Assembly: GCF_018499875.1 (NCBI RefSeq)
Contig: NZ_JAHBAY010000006.1
Coordinates: 434,001 to 498,000 of the forward strand
Direction: 5' to 3'
Source of the DNA: Kineosporia corallincola
Lineage (GTDB): Bacteria; Actinomycetota; Actinomycetes; Actinomycetales; Kineosporiaceae
Length of the DNA: 64,000 nt
Of this stretch, positions 8,587 to 17,479 are shown piece after piece. The notes under the pieces were generated by a model. It did not search any database and had not been told where the DNA came from. It saw only the letters and a program-made list of their open reading frames with translations. Made by a program: the position numbers and the translations under genes. Within the stretch, counting starts at the first letter, position 1; each line of letters starts with the position of its first letter.

Positions 8587-9905
8587 CGTGCACCCCGCAA
8601 CGTGTCGAGCGCGGCCCGGGCCCCGGCGGCGCCGGGCAGGGAGAAGTACGGGTTGATGCTCAGGGCCAGCTCCAGGTGCTCACGCGCCGCGTCCCGGTCA
8701 CCGAGGGCCAGTTCGATCATGCCGCGGTGATAGCTGAAGGTCGCGTTGCGCCAGCCCAGCTTCCCGGCCCGCACCGCGAACTCCTTCGCCTCCCGGTTCC
8801 TCCCGGCCCGGTGCAGGGCCCAGGCCAGGGCATCGGCCACCAGAACACTGTGCCGGCGCGACCATTCGGCCCGGGCGTGCTTCACCGCCACGTCCGGCCG
8901 GCCGTGGTCGGCGGCCACCACGGCCACGGCCAGGTCGTCCACCACCCCGTTCGCCTGCTGGAGCCGGGTCTCCGCGTCGATCAGGGCGAGCTGCTGCCGG
9001 GCCTGGGCCGTGCGGCCCGTCGACGCCAGCAGCTCGGCGTACTCCAGCAGATACTGTGCCAGCGGAAGCCGAGCCACCACGTCCGCGTAATCCCGTTCCG
9101 CACCGACGGTGTCGCCGGTGGCGGCGCGAGCCCTCGCCCGGCCGGCCAGCAGCGCCGGACCGTCCGGCTCGGCCTCCAGCCCCCGGCGGTACTGCTCCAG
9201 CGCCTCCCGCGGATCGCCCTGCCCGAACGCCAGCTCGCCGAGATACAGCCGGCAGAAGGCGATGTCGGAGGGCTGGACGGCCTCGGCCAGGGCTCGGTCG
9301 AGGGCGGTCCGGGCGGCGGCGACGTCACCGGTCTGCTCGAAGTGGTACGAGGCCCGGGCGAAAGACGCCACACCGGGCGCCAGGTCGAGCATCCGCTGGG
9401 CCGCCCGCCGGGCCCCCGGGTAGTCGCCCAGCTGGGTCAGCGCGTCGTCCTGCACCCCCAGGGCGGTGGCGTCGTAGGGGTCGGCCCGCTGCGCCCGGCG
9501 AGCCCACTCCAGTGCCTCGGCGAACTCGTGCCGGGCGTTGGCCAGGGCGCCCATCCCGGTCATGGCGTCGGCGTTGCCCTCCGGCCGCTGCTCCAGTGAC
9601 CTGCGCAGCGCTCCCTCGGCCCGGGGGTAGAGCGTGGGATCACCACTGATCCGGGCCTGCTGCACGTACGCCGATCCCAGCGTCGCCCAGCCCGCGGCGT
9701 CCTCCGGGAACTCCCGCAGGTGCGCCTGGGTGGCGGTGATCGTCTCCGCGACAGTGCCTGTCCGGGCGGCACGTTCGGCCGGTTCCGGCCGCTCCTGCCG
9801 CTCGGGACCGCGCAGCACCACGACCACCGCCGTGGCCGCCAGGAGAAGACTCCCGGCGACCACGGCGGCCAGTGCGGCGACCCGTGCGGAGGGCCGGTCC
9901 GTCAC
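8583..9905 (-). CDS. Membrane-anchored tetratricopeptide-repeat protein
   Basis: A 440-residue protein with one N-terminal membrane helix (about 9-31, ALAAVVAGSLLLAATAVVVVL) followed by an all-helical region rich in TPR signatures, for example WATLGSAYVQQARI, ALEWARRAQRADPYDAT and FSYHRGMIELALGDRDAA. It likely lies on the outer face of the membrane and scaffolds other proteins. It starts with GTG two bases after the DUF4331 gene stop and ends in an ATGA overlap with the NicO transporter gene, so all three should be co-translated. No enzymatic motif is visible. Its partner is presumably one or both neighbours (inference). Confidence 0.85.
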   Translation of the reverse strand: MTDRPSARVAALAAVVAGSLLLAATAVVVVLRGPERQERPEPAERAARTGTVAETITATQAHLREFPEDAAGWATLGSAYVQQARISGDPTLYPRAEGALRRSLEQRPEGNADAMTGMGALANARHEFAEALEWARRAQRADPYDATALGVQDDALTQLGDYPGARRAAQRMLDLAPGVASFARASYHFEQTGDVAAARTALDRALAEAVQPSDIAFCRLYLGELAFGQGDPREALEQYRRGLEAEPDGPALLAGRARARAATGDTVGAERDYADVVARLPLAQYLLEYAELLASTGRTAQARQQLALIDAETRLQQANGVVDDLAVAVVAADHGRPDVAVKHARAEWSRRHSVLVADALAWALHRAGRNREAKEFAVRAGKLGWRNATFSYHRGMIELALGDRDAAREHLELALSINPYFSLPGAAGARAALDTLRGAR

Positions 9906-9907
9906 CC

Positions 9908-11563
9908 TCAGACCGGCTGCGGCTGCGTGGCGGCACCCGGGCGCAGCCGGCGGCCCCGCACCAGCACCACGGCGCCGGCGCTGACCAGGAGAGCGCCGAG
10001 ACCGGGCAGCAGGCCGGACGGGAACGACGGGCCACCGCCGGTGGTCGACGGGGCCACCGGGGCGGTGACCGACTGGGTCTGGGCCTGGGCCTGCTTCGCC
10101 TTCCAGCTGCTGGCCATCGAGGTGTTCGGCAGCGGCAGGTAGGGGAAGATCTTGCCGAACTTCTGCCCGTTGGCGTCCACCTTGTCACCGCTCTTCAGCG
10201 GCGCCACGATCTTGCCCGACTGCGCGGCACCGGCCACCGCCTGGAGCGAGATGTCGATGACGTCGTCGGTGAGCCGGCGGCCGTTCGGGAAGCCCTGGAG
10301 GTCACCACCGATCACGCCGAGCCGGTTCGGCTTCTTGGCCACCGGCACGCCCAGGTTCAGGCGCAGCATCTCCGAGGGCACGAAGCGGGTGGCGTCCGCG
10401 TCGGCGTTGAGCACCTGCGAGTTCAGGTCGGCCTGGATCGGCGCCGTCGAGTTGTCCAGCGTGGGCGCGTTCTTCGCGATCCCGGTCAGATAGATCTCGA
10501 CCAGGTCGTTGCGCGGGGTGGTCGGCACGTCGAGCCCGTAGACCGCGTTCAGCAGGTGCGGCAGCTCCGGGTCGAGGACCTTCTCCACCACCGGCGTCAC
10601 GGTGTGGTCGGTCTCCGGCTTGATCGAGTTGAAGGCGTCCTTCAGCCCGGCCGGCACGACCACCTCGTTGACCAGCGGATTGCCCAGGCGCGACACCTGC
10701 ACGTAGTTGCCGCTGGGGGTGGCCTTTCCGGGCTCCAGGGTCAGGGTCTGCTTCTCGGTGCTGCTCCAGATCCCGATCACCGGGTTCTTCGTCGCGTCCT
10801 GGTTGATGGCCAGATCGGCCTTGGGCACCTGGAGCGCGATGGCATTCACGTTGTACCCGGCCAGGGTGTCGGTGCCGACCTTCTTCAGGTTGCCGCCGTA
10901 CAGCAGGTCGAACACCCGCAGGTCGAGGAAGAACGGGTCGTCGGACTGCCCGGCGAAGGTACGTCCGCCGCCCTCCACCGACTCGAACGAGGCGGTGCGG
11001 AGCTTGCCGTAGTTCGGCATGGTGGCGTTGCCGACGTTCGAGGGGGCGGCCGTGCCCTCGGCGATCGTGGTGGCGCCGGCCTCGTCGCCGTCCACGATCT
11101 TCTGGAGCGTGTAGGTCTGGCGGAACAGCAGGTTCTCGTCGTCCAGCGAGGTCACCGGGCCGTTGGCGTAGAGGAACGTGTCGGTGCCGCGCTTGTCGTC
11201 GGTGGTGAAGGTCCACCGGTAGGTCAGGTCGGCGACCGCGTCGCCGTCGTTGTCGATGTTGAGGTCGTAGTGCGCACCGTCCTGGAAGGCGTAGAAGTTC
11301 GGGCCGCCGTTGGGCTCCTCGAACGGGATCCAGGTCCCGATCAGGGTGACGGTGTCGGACTTGTCCGGGCTGGTGAAGGCGTACACGTCGGTGTTGTCCA
11401 CCTTCGGGTCACCCGCTGTGAGCGGGGCCTCCCGGTGACTGGAGGCCGAGGCCGGCCCCGCCCCTACGGCCAGGGCGCTGCTCGCGGCCACCCCGACCAC
11501 GGCCAGTCGGCCGATCATCTGTCGAATCGGTCTGCCAGCGGATGAGTCTCGCTGATGTGCCAT
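9908..11563 (-). CDS. Secreted DUF4331-family protein with C-terminal membrane anchor
   Basis: A 551-residue protein. Residues 1-43 form a long signal peptide (IGRLAVVGVAASSALAVGAG, then ASA). The mature protein opens SSHREAPLTAGDPKVDNTD, the DUF4331 hallmark, and carries a calcium-type loop NIDNDGDAVADL near residue 95. The end has one hydrophobic helix (LPGLGALLVSAGAVVLV) followed by RGRRLRP, a cell-surface anchor. DUF4331 proteins have no established activity. The start at 11563 is chosen for its GGGGA ribosome site and signal peptide; the much longer open frame upstream crosses the divergent regulator. It leads the operon with the TPR and NicO genes. Confidence 0.88.
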   Translation of the reverse strand: MAHQRDSSAGRPIRQMIGRLAVVGVAASSALAVGAGPASASSHREAPLTAGDPKVDNTDVYAFTSPDKSDTVTLIGTWIPFEEPNGGPNFYAFQDGAHYDLNIDNDGDAVADLTYRWTFTTDDKRGTDTFLYANGPVTSLDDENLLFRQTYTLQKIVDGDEAGATTIAEGTAAPSNVGNATMPNYGKLRTASFESVEGGGRTFAGQSDDPFFLDLRVFDLLYGGNLKKVGTDTLAGYNVNAIALQVPKADLAINQDATKNPVIGIWSSTEKQTLTLEPGKATPSGNYVQVSRLGNPLVNEVVVPAGLKDAFNSIKPETDHTVTPVVEKVLDPELPHLLNAVYGLDVPTTPRNDLVEIYLTGIAKNAPTLDNSTAPIQADLNSQVLNADADATRFVPSEMLRLNLGVPVAKKPNRLGVIGGDLQGFPNGRRLTDDVIDISLQAVAGAAQSGKIVAPLKSGDKVDANGQKFGKIFPYLPLPNTSMASSWKAKQAQAQTQSVTAPVAPSTTGGGPSFPSGLLPGLGALLVSAGAVVLVRGRRLRPGAATQPQPV

Positions 11564-11824
11564 GTCTGATTCCCCGTCGATCCGTCGCGGGCGGCCGGTC
11601 AGGCGGCGCCGCGACTCCCCCATGCCAAATACCGCAACGTGGCCCGAATTCGGACCAACCGATGGCGGAACGTAGCCTGTCGTCACGCAACGTACACCTT
11701 GTTGGCCGAATCCACGTGTCGTCCACCAGGAGGGCACCGCAAACAGGACAGATGTGGCACGATCCCTGTCGTTCCAGCCACATCTTCCGGTTTTAACTCC
11801 CTCACGACGAATGGGACGGCACCT

Positions 11825-12454
11825 ATGGCGGACACGGGGGCACCCGGAGCGGTCAGATCGGTCAGCGCCCTGCCGGCGACCAGACCGGCGGCAGCCTTCG
11901 AGGCCGAGCGCACGATCCGGATGATGGGGGCCCGGGTCCGGATGCTGCGCAAACAGCAGAATCTGACCCTGAAGTCCCTCGCCGACCGCACCGGGGTCAG
12001 CGTGTCGATGCTCAGCATGGTCGAACGCGGACTGGCCAGCGCCTCGGTGGGCACACTGGTGTCGGTCTCGACCGCGCTGGGGGTGCACATGTCCGACCTG
12101 TTCGGGCCCGGCGAGGAGGTGGACCGCTCTCCCGTGACCCGCGCCGAGGAGCAGATCACCGCCACCACCGGCACCGGCGGGGTGCATCGCATCGCCTACC
12201 GCGACCCCCGGGCCGGCGTGGAGTTGGCCGTGCGGCAGTACGTTCCGGGCGGCACCAGTGCACAGACGCCGGAGCTGGCCGACGGCCGACAGGTGGGCGT
12301 GCTGATCTCCGGCGAGCTCACGGTCGAGCTGGACGGCGAGATGCACGTGCTGCATCCCGGCGACTCGATCGCCTACCAGTCGTCCAGGCCGCACCGCATC
12401 GTGAACCGCGGCGAGGAGCCGGCCCAGGCCCTGTGGGTGAGCCTGGACTCCTGA
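11825..12454 (+). CDS. XRE-family helix-turn-helix regulator with C-terminal cupin domain
   Basis: A 209-residue regulator. The HTH (about 32-92) contains RMLRKQQNLTLKSLADRTG and SVSMLSMVERG. The C-terminal cupin (about 135-205) contains ELADGRQVGVLISGELTVEL and HPGDSIAYQSSRPHRI, a small-molecule sensing barrel. The ATG at 11825 is preceded by GGGACGG; a longer frame exists but has no ribosome site. It is divergent from the DUF4331-TPR-NicO operon with 261 bases between, so it may control that operon or itself. The ligand is unknown. Confidence 0.9.
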   Translation: MADTGAPGAVRSVSALPATRPAAAFEAERTIRMMGARVRMLRKQQNLTLKSLADRTGVSVSMLSMVERGLASASVGTLVSVSTALGVHMSDLFGPGEEVDRSPVTRAEEQITATTGTGGVHRIAYRDPRAGVELAVRQYVPGGTSAQTPELADGRQVGVLISGELTVELDGEMHVLHPGDSIAYQSSRPHRIVNRGEEPAQALWVSLDS

Positions 12455-12457
12455 GCC

Positions 12458-12523
12458 TGAGCCCCGCAGGCCGGACTCCCGAGCCCCGCAGGCCGGTTTC
12501 CTGAGCTCCGTAGGCCGTTCCGG
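12458..12523. repeat. Three 22-base tandem repeats between convergent genes
   Basis: Units at 12458-12479, 12480-12501 and 12502-12523 share the core GAGCCCCGCAGGCCGG; the third is diverged. They fill the short gap between the regulator stop and the sepX stop. They may be a decayed termination region or simple slippage; no gene is present. Confidence 0.7.
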
Positions 12524-12530
12524 CGCCGCG

Positions 12531-14555
12531 CTACTCGTTGACCGCGCGGGGCCGGCCGGTCTCCTGGTCCAGCTTGAGGATCCGCTCGATATCGGCCGCC
12601 CGGCGCGGCATCGCACCCCGCGAGGTCTGCTGCTCCCCCGCCTGCTGTGTCTCCCGGCCTGCCGTCTCGCGGGCTGCCGTCTCGCGGGCTGCCGTCTCGC
12701 GGGCTGCCGTCTCGCGGGCTGCCGTCTCCCGCGGTGTCTCGACCGGAGGCGGCAGGGGCCGGTGCACGGCGGGCTTGAGCTGGTAGGTCGGCAACGGAAC
12801 CGGAATCGGTTCCCAGGTCTCGGCATTGACGGCGGCCGCCCGGCGCCGCGCCCGTTCGGCCCGCTCCGGGGTCTGCCGGGACGCCTCGGCCTCGGCCGCC
12901 GCCCGGGCCGCGCGCACGGCGGCCTGACGGCGGCGGTTCTCCGCGTGCTCGCGGGCCTTCTCGGCGGCGTACAGGTGGGCGGCGAGCATGGTCAGGCTCT
13001 CCCGGCTGCGGACCGCGGCGGTACGTGAGGCGACCGCATTGGCCGACAGCAGCAGCGTCACGGCGATCGGCACGAAAACGGCCAGCGTGCCGGTGAACGC
13101 GAAGACCCAGGTGACCGCGGTCGTGACCAGCAGCACCGTCATCGTGCGGGCCCGCCGCCGCGCCGCGACCCGCGCGTTCAGCCGGGCCGCGTCCAGATCG
13201 GCGTGCGTGGTGACGTACCCGGCAGCCGGATCGTCCTGCTGCACCTCGACGTCCTGCCCGGTCACTTCCTGGAAGGACTCCCGCGCCGTCTCCGTCGCCT
13301 CGGAGATCGGCGCCGAAGTGGTCACCGGCACGGTCACCCGGGCGGGCGGCGGCCCGACTGTCCAGGCTGGCTCCTCGTCCTCGGCCTCCGGATCCGAGAC
13401 CGGCACCTCGGCCCGCGGCCGCGCCGGCTCGGCGGGCGGGGCCGGCTCGGCGGGCTGAGCCAGAGGCTCGACGGACTGGGCCGGAGGCTCGACGGACTGG
13501 GCCGGAGGCTCGGCAGGCCGGGACGAGGGCTCGGCGGGCTGAGCCAGAAGTTCGGCGAACTGGGCCGAAGGCCCGGCGGTGAGCTGAGCGGGAGTCTCAA
13601 GGGGATGAGCCGGAGGCTCGGCAGTGAGCTGGGCGGCAGGTTCGGCAGGAGGAGCGGGCGGCTCAGCTGGGTGAGCCGGAGGCCCAGCCGTGAGCTGGGC
13701 GGCAGGCTGGACGGGGTGAGCGAGTGGCCCGGCCGGAGGCTCGGTGACCTCGACCACCGGCACCTCGACCACCGGCACCTCGACCACCGGCACCTCGACC
13801 ACCGGCACCTCGACCACCGGCACCTCGACCAACGGCACAACCTCGACCACCGGCGGTTCCCCCAGCACCGGCACGGATCCGGACAGCCCGAACCCGGCCA
13901 GCAGGCCGGCTTCGATGTCCGCCAGGTCGCCGGCTCCGGAAGCTTCGGCCCCCGCACTGCCCTGCGCCCCGGAGCCGTCGGCGTCCGGCCCCGCACCACT
14001 GGAATCAATCCCGGGATCAGCCTCACCGGAATCCCGCTGCCCAGAATACTTCTCGCCCCGCGAAGCCGCAGGACCCTCGAAAACCCCGCCCCCGCGGCGT
14101 CCCCGCGTGGCAATGAAGGTCAGCGCCTCGTCCTCACCGGGCGCCGTCTCGAAAACCGCGTCCAGACTGGGCTTCCGGGAGCGGCGCCGGGAATCGCCGG
14201 GCTCCGCGTCGTCCCCGGTTCGGGTTCGGGACTCGTCGAGCAACTCGCCGGGACGCGCACTCTGTGGCAGGCTGAGCGAGGAGCCGGCCAGACGTTCCGA
14301 CAGCAGCCGGTCGGCGGGGATGTAGAGCAGTTCGCCGTCGGTGTCCACGATCACTCGCGGCGACGTGAGCAGGGGGTCGCCGGAGCGGCCGGACGAGCCC
14401 CGGCGCTCACGGCGCTTCAGCACCCGCAGGCCGCCGGAGAACCGGTCGGGCGTGCGCGATTGTGACAGTTCGTCACGACGCCGCACCCAGTGCGGCACCA
14501 GGTAGGCAGCCCACACCGCGACAATGGCGAGGAGCACGAGGCTGCTGGGCTGCAC
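12531..14555 (-). CDS. sepX: SepX/GlpR-family divisome membrane protein
   Basis: A 674-residue protein. The N-terminus has a membrane helix followed by the hallmark AAYLVPHWVRRRDELSQSR of the SepX/GlpR family (cell-division protein in Streptomyces; receptor of gephyrin-like Glp in Corynebacterium). Two further helices lie at about 471-514, followed by a helical Arg/Ala-rich stretch and the conserved segment WEPIPVPLPTYQLKP. The central linker (about 130-460) is disordered and repetitive (VVEVP, AQPAEP units), and a RETAA repeat lies near the C-terminus. It is longer than typical family members because of these repeats. It starts with GTG. The glp gene is 1.7 kb upstream on the same strand, in the same conserved neighbourhood as in corynebacteria. 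Confidence comes from the N-terminal motif plus gene order. Confidence 0.85.
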   Translation of the reverse strand: MQPSSLVLLAIVAVWAAYLVPHWVRRRDELSQSRTPDRFSGGLRVLKRRERRGSSGRSGDPLLTSPRVIVDTDGELLYIPADRLLSERLAGSSLSLPQSARPGELLDESRTRTGDDAEPGDSRRRSRKPSLDAVFETAPGEDEALTFIATRGRRGGGVFEGPAASRGEKYSGQRDSGEADPGIDSSGAGPDADGSGAQGSAGAEASGAGDLADIEAGLLAGFGLSGSVPVLGEPPVVEVVPLVEVPVVEVPVVEVPVVEVPVVEVPVVEVTEPPAGPLAHPVQPAAQLTAGPPAHPAEPPAPPAEPAAQLTAEPPAHPLETPAQLTAGPSAQFAELLAQPAEPSSRPAEPPAQSVEPPAQSVEPLAQPAEPAPPAEPARPRAEVPVSDPEAEDEEPAWTVGPPPARVTVPVTTSAPISEATETARESFQEVTGQDVEVQQDDPAAGYVTTHADLDAARLNARVAARRRARTMTVLLVTTAVTWVFAFTGTLAVFVPIAVTLLLSANAVASRTAAVRSRESLTMLAAHLYAAEKAREHAENRRRQAAVRAARAAAEAEASRQTPERAERARRRAAAVNAETWEPIPVPLPTYQLKPAVHRPLPPPVETPRETAARETAARETAARETAARETAGRETQQAGEQQTSRGAMPRRAADIERILKLDQETGRPRAVNE
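12649..12723 (-). repeat. Five tandem 15-base repeats inside sepX
   Basis: The plus-strand unit GTCTCGCGGGCTGCC is repeated in frame, four copies nearly identical and one diverged, encoding RETAA units in the C-terminal tail of the SepX-like protein. Copy number is likely to vary between strains. Confidence 0.85.
13749..13838 (-). repeat. Six tandem 15-base repeats inside sepX
   Basis: The plus-strand unit CTCGACCACCGGCAC occurs five times perfectly and once with a mismatch, encoding VVEVP pentapeptides in the disordered linker of the SepX-like protein. The near-perfect identity points to recent expansion. Confidence 0.9.
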
Positions 14556-14640
14556 GCCAAAACGCTACGTTGCCGCGCCCCAATGATCACGTAATGCCTG
14601 CGGTGTGTCGTCAGCGTTCAGGCAACGCTAAGGATTCACC

Positions 14641-15300
14641 CTATGTCTGTTCAGACCACCGGGTGTGTTGCTCGTGCTCGCGTGCCGCCAGAACCCGCTG
14701 TGACCGCCGCCACCTGGTCAGCATGCCACCGGGCACGTCTTCCGGGGTGATCGCGAAACTCGCGTGATCGCGCCAGGCCCCGTCGATGTGCAGGAAACGC
14801 CGGCGGATGCCCTCCGCGCGGAATCCCAGCTTCTCCACCACCCGCAGGCTGGCGGTGTTCTCCGGGCGGATGTTCACCTCGAGCCGGTGCATGCCCAGGT
14901 TGAACAGGCAGTGGTCGACCATCATCGCGACGGCGGTGGGAGTGATGCCCTGACCTGCCACGTTGTGATCGACCCAGTAGCCGATCTGACCCGAGCGCAG
15001 CGAGCCCCAGACGATGCCGCTGACGCTGACCTGCCCGACAAGCCGGTCGTGCAACTGCACCGCGAGCGGGATCATCCGCCCGGCCCGGGCCTCCCGGTCG
15101 AAGCTGCGCACCATGGCGCCGAAGGTCAGGGGCCGGCCGCCGCCCTCGGGATGCGTCGCCTCCCAGGGGGCGAGCCAGTCGGCGTTGGCCGACCGCACGG
15201 CGTTCCACGACTTGGCGTCCCGCCGGTGCAGGGGACGCAGGGTGATCAGGCCGTCGGACAGCTCGATCGGCCAGCCGATCCCGGCCCCGAGCTCGCTCAC
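14641..15300 (-). CDS. GNAT-family (RimJ/RimL-like) N-acetyltransferase
   Basis: A 219-residue acetyltransferase of the ribosomal-protein N-acetyltransferase type. It opens with GLITLRPLHRRDAKSW, contains the acetyl-CoA region GYWVDHNVAGQGITPTAVAM (about 125-145) and the family element NIRPENTASLRVVEKLGF. The GTG start overlaps the mogA stop by GTGA. A rimJ-like gene is also found between glp and glpR in corynebacteria, so this is part of a conserved neighbourhood. The substrate is unknown. Confidence 0.9.
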   Translation of the reverse strand: MSELGAGIGWPIELSDGLITLRPLHRRDAKSWNAVRSANADWLAPWEATHPEGGGRPLTFGAMVRSFDREARAGRMIPLAVQLHDRLVGQVSVSGIVWGSLRSGQIGYWVDHNVAGQGITPTAVAMMVDHCLFNLGMHRLEVNIRPENTASLRVVEKLGFRAEGIRRRFLHIDGAWRDHASFAITPEDVPGGMLTRWRRSQRVLAAREHEQHTRWSEQT

Positions 15301-15782
15301 CGGTGATCGCCGCCGTTGATCTGGTCGACTGCATGCACGAGGACATCATCGAGCACGGCCATCCCGTCGCGGCAGCCGCCCTTGGAACCGGGCAGGTTCA
15401 CGATCAGGGTGCGCCCCGCGACCCCGGCCAGACCACGTGACAGCACCGCGGTGGGCACGCCCTTCGCGGCGCCGTGAGAACGGATGGCCTGGGCGAGGCC
15501 GGGCACCTCGACGTCCAGAAGCGGACGGGTCTGCTCGGGAGTGCGGTCGGTGGGCGAGAGACCGGTGCCACCGGTGGTGAGGACGACGTCGTACCCGTCC
15601 CGCACCGCTCCCCGCAGCGCCTCGCCGACCGGGTCGCCGTCGGGCACCACGACCGGCCCGTCGACGGAGAAGCCCAGCTCACGCAGGCCCTCGACGAGCA
15701 CCGGGCCACCGGTGTCGGGGTAGACCCCGGCCGCGGCCCGGTTCGAGGCGGTGACGACGAGAGCGCGGCGGGACTCAGTCAC
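15297..15782 (-). CDS. mogA: MogA/MoaB-family molybdopterin adenylyltransferase
   Basis: A 161-residue cytoplasmic protein that in its family binds and adenylates molybdopterin. It shows the MoCF-binding motif TTGGTGLSPTDRTPE, the downstream GVPTAVLSRGLAG and the ending TLIVNLPGSKGGCRDGM. It starts with GTG and overlaps both moaC (8 bases) and the GNAT gene (4 bases). With moaC and the MoeA-like gene it forms a short molybdenum-cofactor run; moaA and moaE are not in this window. Confidence 0.92.
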   Translation of the reverse strand: MTESRRALVVTASNRAAAGVYPDTGGPVLVEGLRELGFSVDGPVVVPDGDPVGEALRGAVRDGYDVVLTTGGTGLSPTDRTPEQTRPLLDVEVPGLAQAIRSHGAAKGVPTAVLSRGLAGVAGRTLIVNLPGSKGGCRDGMAVLDDVLVHAVDQINGGDHR

Positions 15783-16257
15783 GACGCCAGTTTCCGGAAC
15801 GTCCGCCGCTCTTGGCCACCACCCGCACCCGGCTGATCTCGGCCAGCCGGTCCACCGCCTTGATCATGTCGACCAGGGCCAGGCCGGCCACCGCCACGCA
15901 GGTCAGGGCCTCCATCTCGATCCCGGTGCGGTCGGCCGTGCGCACCGTCGCGGTGATCTCGACCCCGTGGTCCTGCACGTCCAGGTCCACTTTCACACCA
16001 TGGACGGCGATCGGGTGGGCCAGCGGCACCAGGTCGGGTGTGCGCTTGGCCGCCTGGATCCCGGCGATCCGTGCGACGGCGAGCGCATCGCCCTTCGGCA
16101 CGCCCTCGCCGCGCAGCAGTTCGATCACGGCCGGTGAGCAGATCACGACGCCCTGGGCCGTCGCCTCCCGGGCCGTGATCTGCTTGGCCGAGACGTCGAC
16201 CATCCGGGCGGCGCCGGTGCTGTCGACATGGGTCAGGTGTTGCGGGTTCACCGGCAC
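15775..16257 (-). CDS. moaC: Cyclic pyranopterin monophosphate synthase
   Basis: Second enzyme of molybdenum-cofactor synthesis. The sequence contains the family blocks ARMVDVSAKQITAREA, GIQAAKRTPDLVPLAHPI and TADRTGIEMEALTCVAVA. The start is one of two close GTG codons (16257 or 16251) directly after the glp stop; 16257 gives 160 residues, the normal size. A longer frame into glp is open but lacks conserved sequence. It overlaps mogA by 8 bases. Confidence 0.93.
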   Translation of the reverse strand: MPVNPQHLTHVDSTGAARMVDVSAKQITAREATAQGVVICSPAVIELLRGEGVPKGDALAVARIAGIQAAKRTPDLVPLAHPIAVHGVKVDLDVQDHGVEITATVRTADRTGIEMEALTCVAVAGLALVDMIKAVDRLAEISRVRVVAKSGGRSGNWRRD

Positions 16258-16258
16258 A

Positions 16259-17479
16259 TCATGAGCCAGATTCCAGCACGATGTAGGGCAGTTCGTCACC
16301 CTCGCTCACCTGGGTGACCTCTTCCGGCACGATGACCAGGCAGTTCGCCCCGGCCAGGTCGGCCACCAGGTGGGATCCCTGCCCTCCGACGGGCTTCACG
16401 GTGGGGCCGCCCGCGGTGACGTTGAGCAGGCAGCGGGCGAACTGGCGCCGGCCCGCGGGCGAGCGCCAGCCCTCGACGACCGTGGCGGTGGCGGTGACCC
16501 GGTCACGATCGGGGAGCCCGGCCAGACGGCGCAGAGCGGGGACGACGAACACCTCGAACGAGAGCAGCGCGCTGACCGGGTTTCCGGGCAGGGTGAACAG
16601 CGGTGTGCCGCGCGGGCCGATGGTGCCGAAGCCCTGCGGCTTGCCCGGCTGCATCGCGACCTGCACGAACTCCATCGTGCCGAGTTCCCGCAGCACGGCC
16701 TTGACGGTGTCGTAGGCCCCGGCGCTGACCCCGCCGGTGGTGATCACCAGGTCGGACTGCGCGGCGGCGCGTTCCAGGGCCGCCGTCACGTCGTGCGGGG
16801 TGTCGGTCATGATGCCGCCGTGCACCGCATCGGCGCCGGCCGCGGTCACCGCGGCCACCAGCCCGTAGCCGTTGGAGTCGTGGATCTGCCCCGGCTCCAG
16901 GGGTTTTCCGGGAGGTACGAGTTCGCTCCCCGAGGGCAGAACGGTCACCCGGGGGCGTGGGTGCACGGTCAGCCGGTCGACACCCACGGACGCCGCGAGC
17001 GTGATCTGCCGCGCCGTCATCCGGGTGCCCGCCCGCAGCACGGTCTCGCCGCTGCGGACGTCCTCACCCGCGCGCCGGATGTTCTGGCCCGGGCGCGAGG
17101 CCCGGACGATGCGGACCCGTTCGGTGCCACCGTCGGTCCATTCCACCTGCACCACCGAGTCGGCCCCGGCCGGCATCGGCGCCCCGGTCATGATCCGCAG
17201 GGTGGCGCCGGGCGGCAGGTCGAGCGCGTCCCCGCGCCCGGCCGGGATGTCGCCCAGCACCGGCAGCGTCACCGGGGTGCCCTCGGTGGCGGACGCGACC
17301 TCGTCGGCGTGCACCGCGTAGCCGTCCATCGACGAGTTGTCGAAGCGCGGCATGTCGATGGCCGAGACGACGTCGCGGGCCAGAACGCAGCCGAGCGCCT
17401 CCGGCAGCGGAACCTCCACTGCCGGAAGCGGTGTGAGCACGCTCAGGCAGGCGCTGAGGTGCTCGTCGACCGAGCGCAT
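16259..17479 (-). CDS. glp: Gephyrin-like protein Glp (MoeA-type molybdopterin molybdotransferase fold)
   Basis: A 406-residue MoeA/gephyrin-fold protein: domain III/I with PRFDNSSMDGYAVHADE, then LRIMTGAPMPAGADSVVQVE, the molybdotransferase block LVITTGGVSAGAYDTVK, and the nucleotide-type loop FTLPGNPVSALLSFEVFV. In actinobacteria the MoeA paralogue next to galU and the sepX/glpR gene is Glp, which in Corynebacterium links Wag31 and FtsZ to the GlpR receptor. Catalytic motifs look intact, so true MoeA activity is also possible, especially beside moaC and mogA. ATG at 17479 overlaps the galU stop by one base; a GTG one codon earlier is an alternative. Confidence 0.87.
   Translation of the reverse strand: MRSVDEHLSACLSVLTPLPAVEVPLPEALGCVLARDVVSAIDMPRFDNSSMDGYAVHADEVASATEGTPVTLPVLGDIPAGRGDALDLPPGATLRIMTGAPMPAGADSVVQVEWTDGGTERVRIVRASRPGQNIRRAGEDVRSGETVLRAGTRMTARQITLAASVGVDRLTVHPRPRVTVLPSGSELVPPGKPLEPGQIHDSNGYGLVAAVTAAGADAVHGGIMTDTPHDVTAALERAAAQSDLVITTGGVSAGAYDTVKAVLRELGTMEFVQVAMQPGKPQGFGTIGPRGTPLFTLPGNPVSALLSFEVFVVPALRRLAGLPDRDRVTATATVVEGWRSPAGRRQFARCLLNVTAGGPTVKPVGGQGSHLVADLAGANCLVIVPEEVTQVSEGDELPYIVLESGS

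Noticed and set aside
11564-12826. Extension of the DUF4331 frame upstream to 12826
   Set aside because: It would run antisense through the XRE-cupin regulator; the signal peptide and GGGGA ribosome site at 11563 mark the true start.
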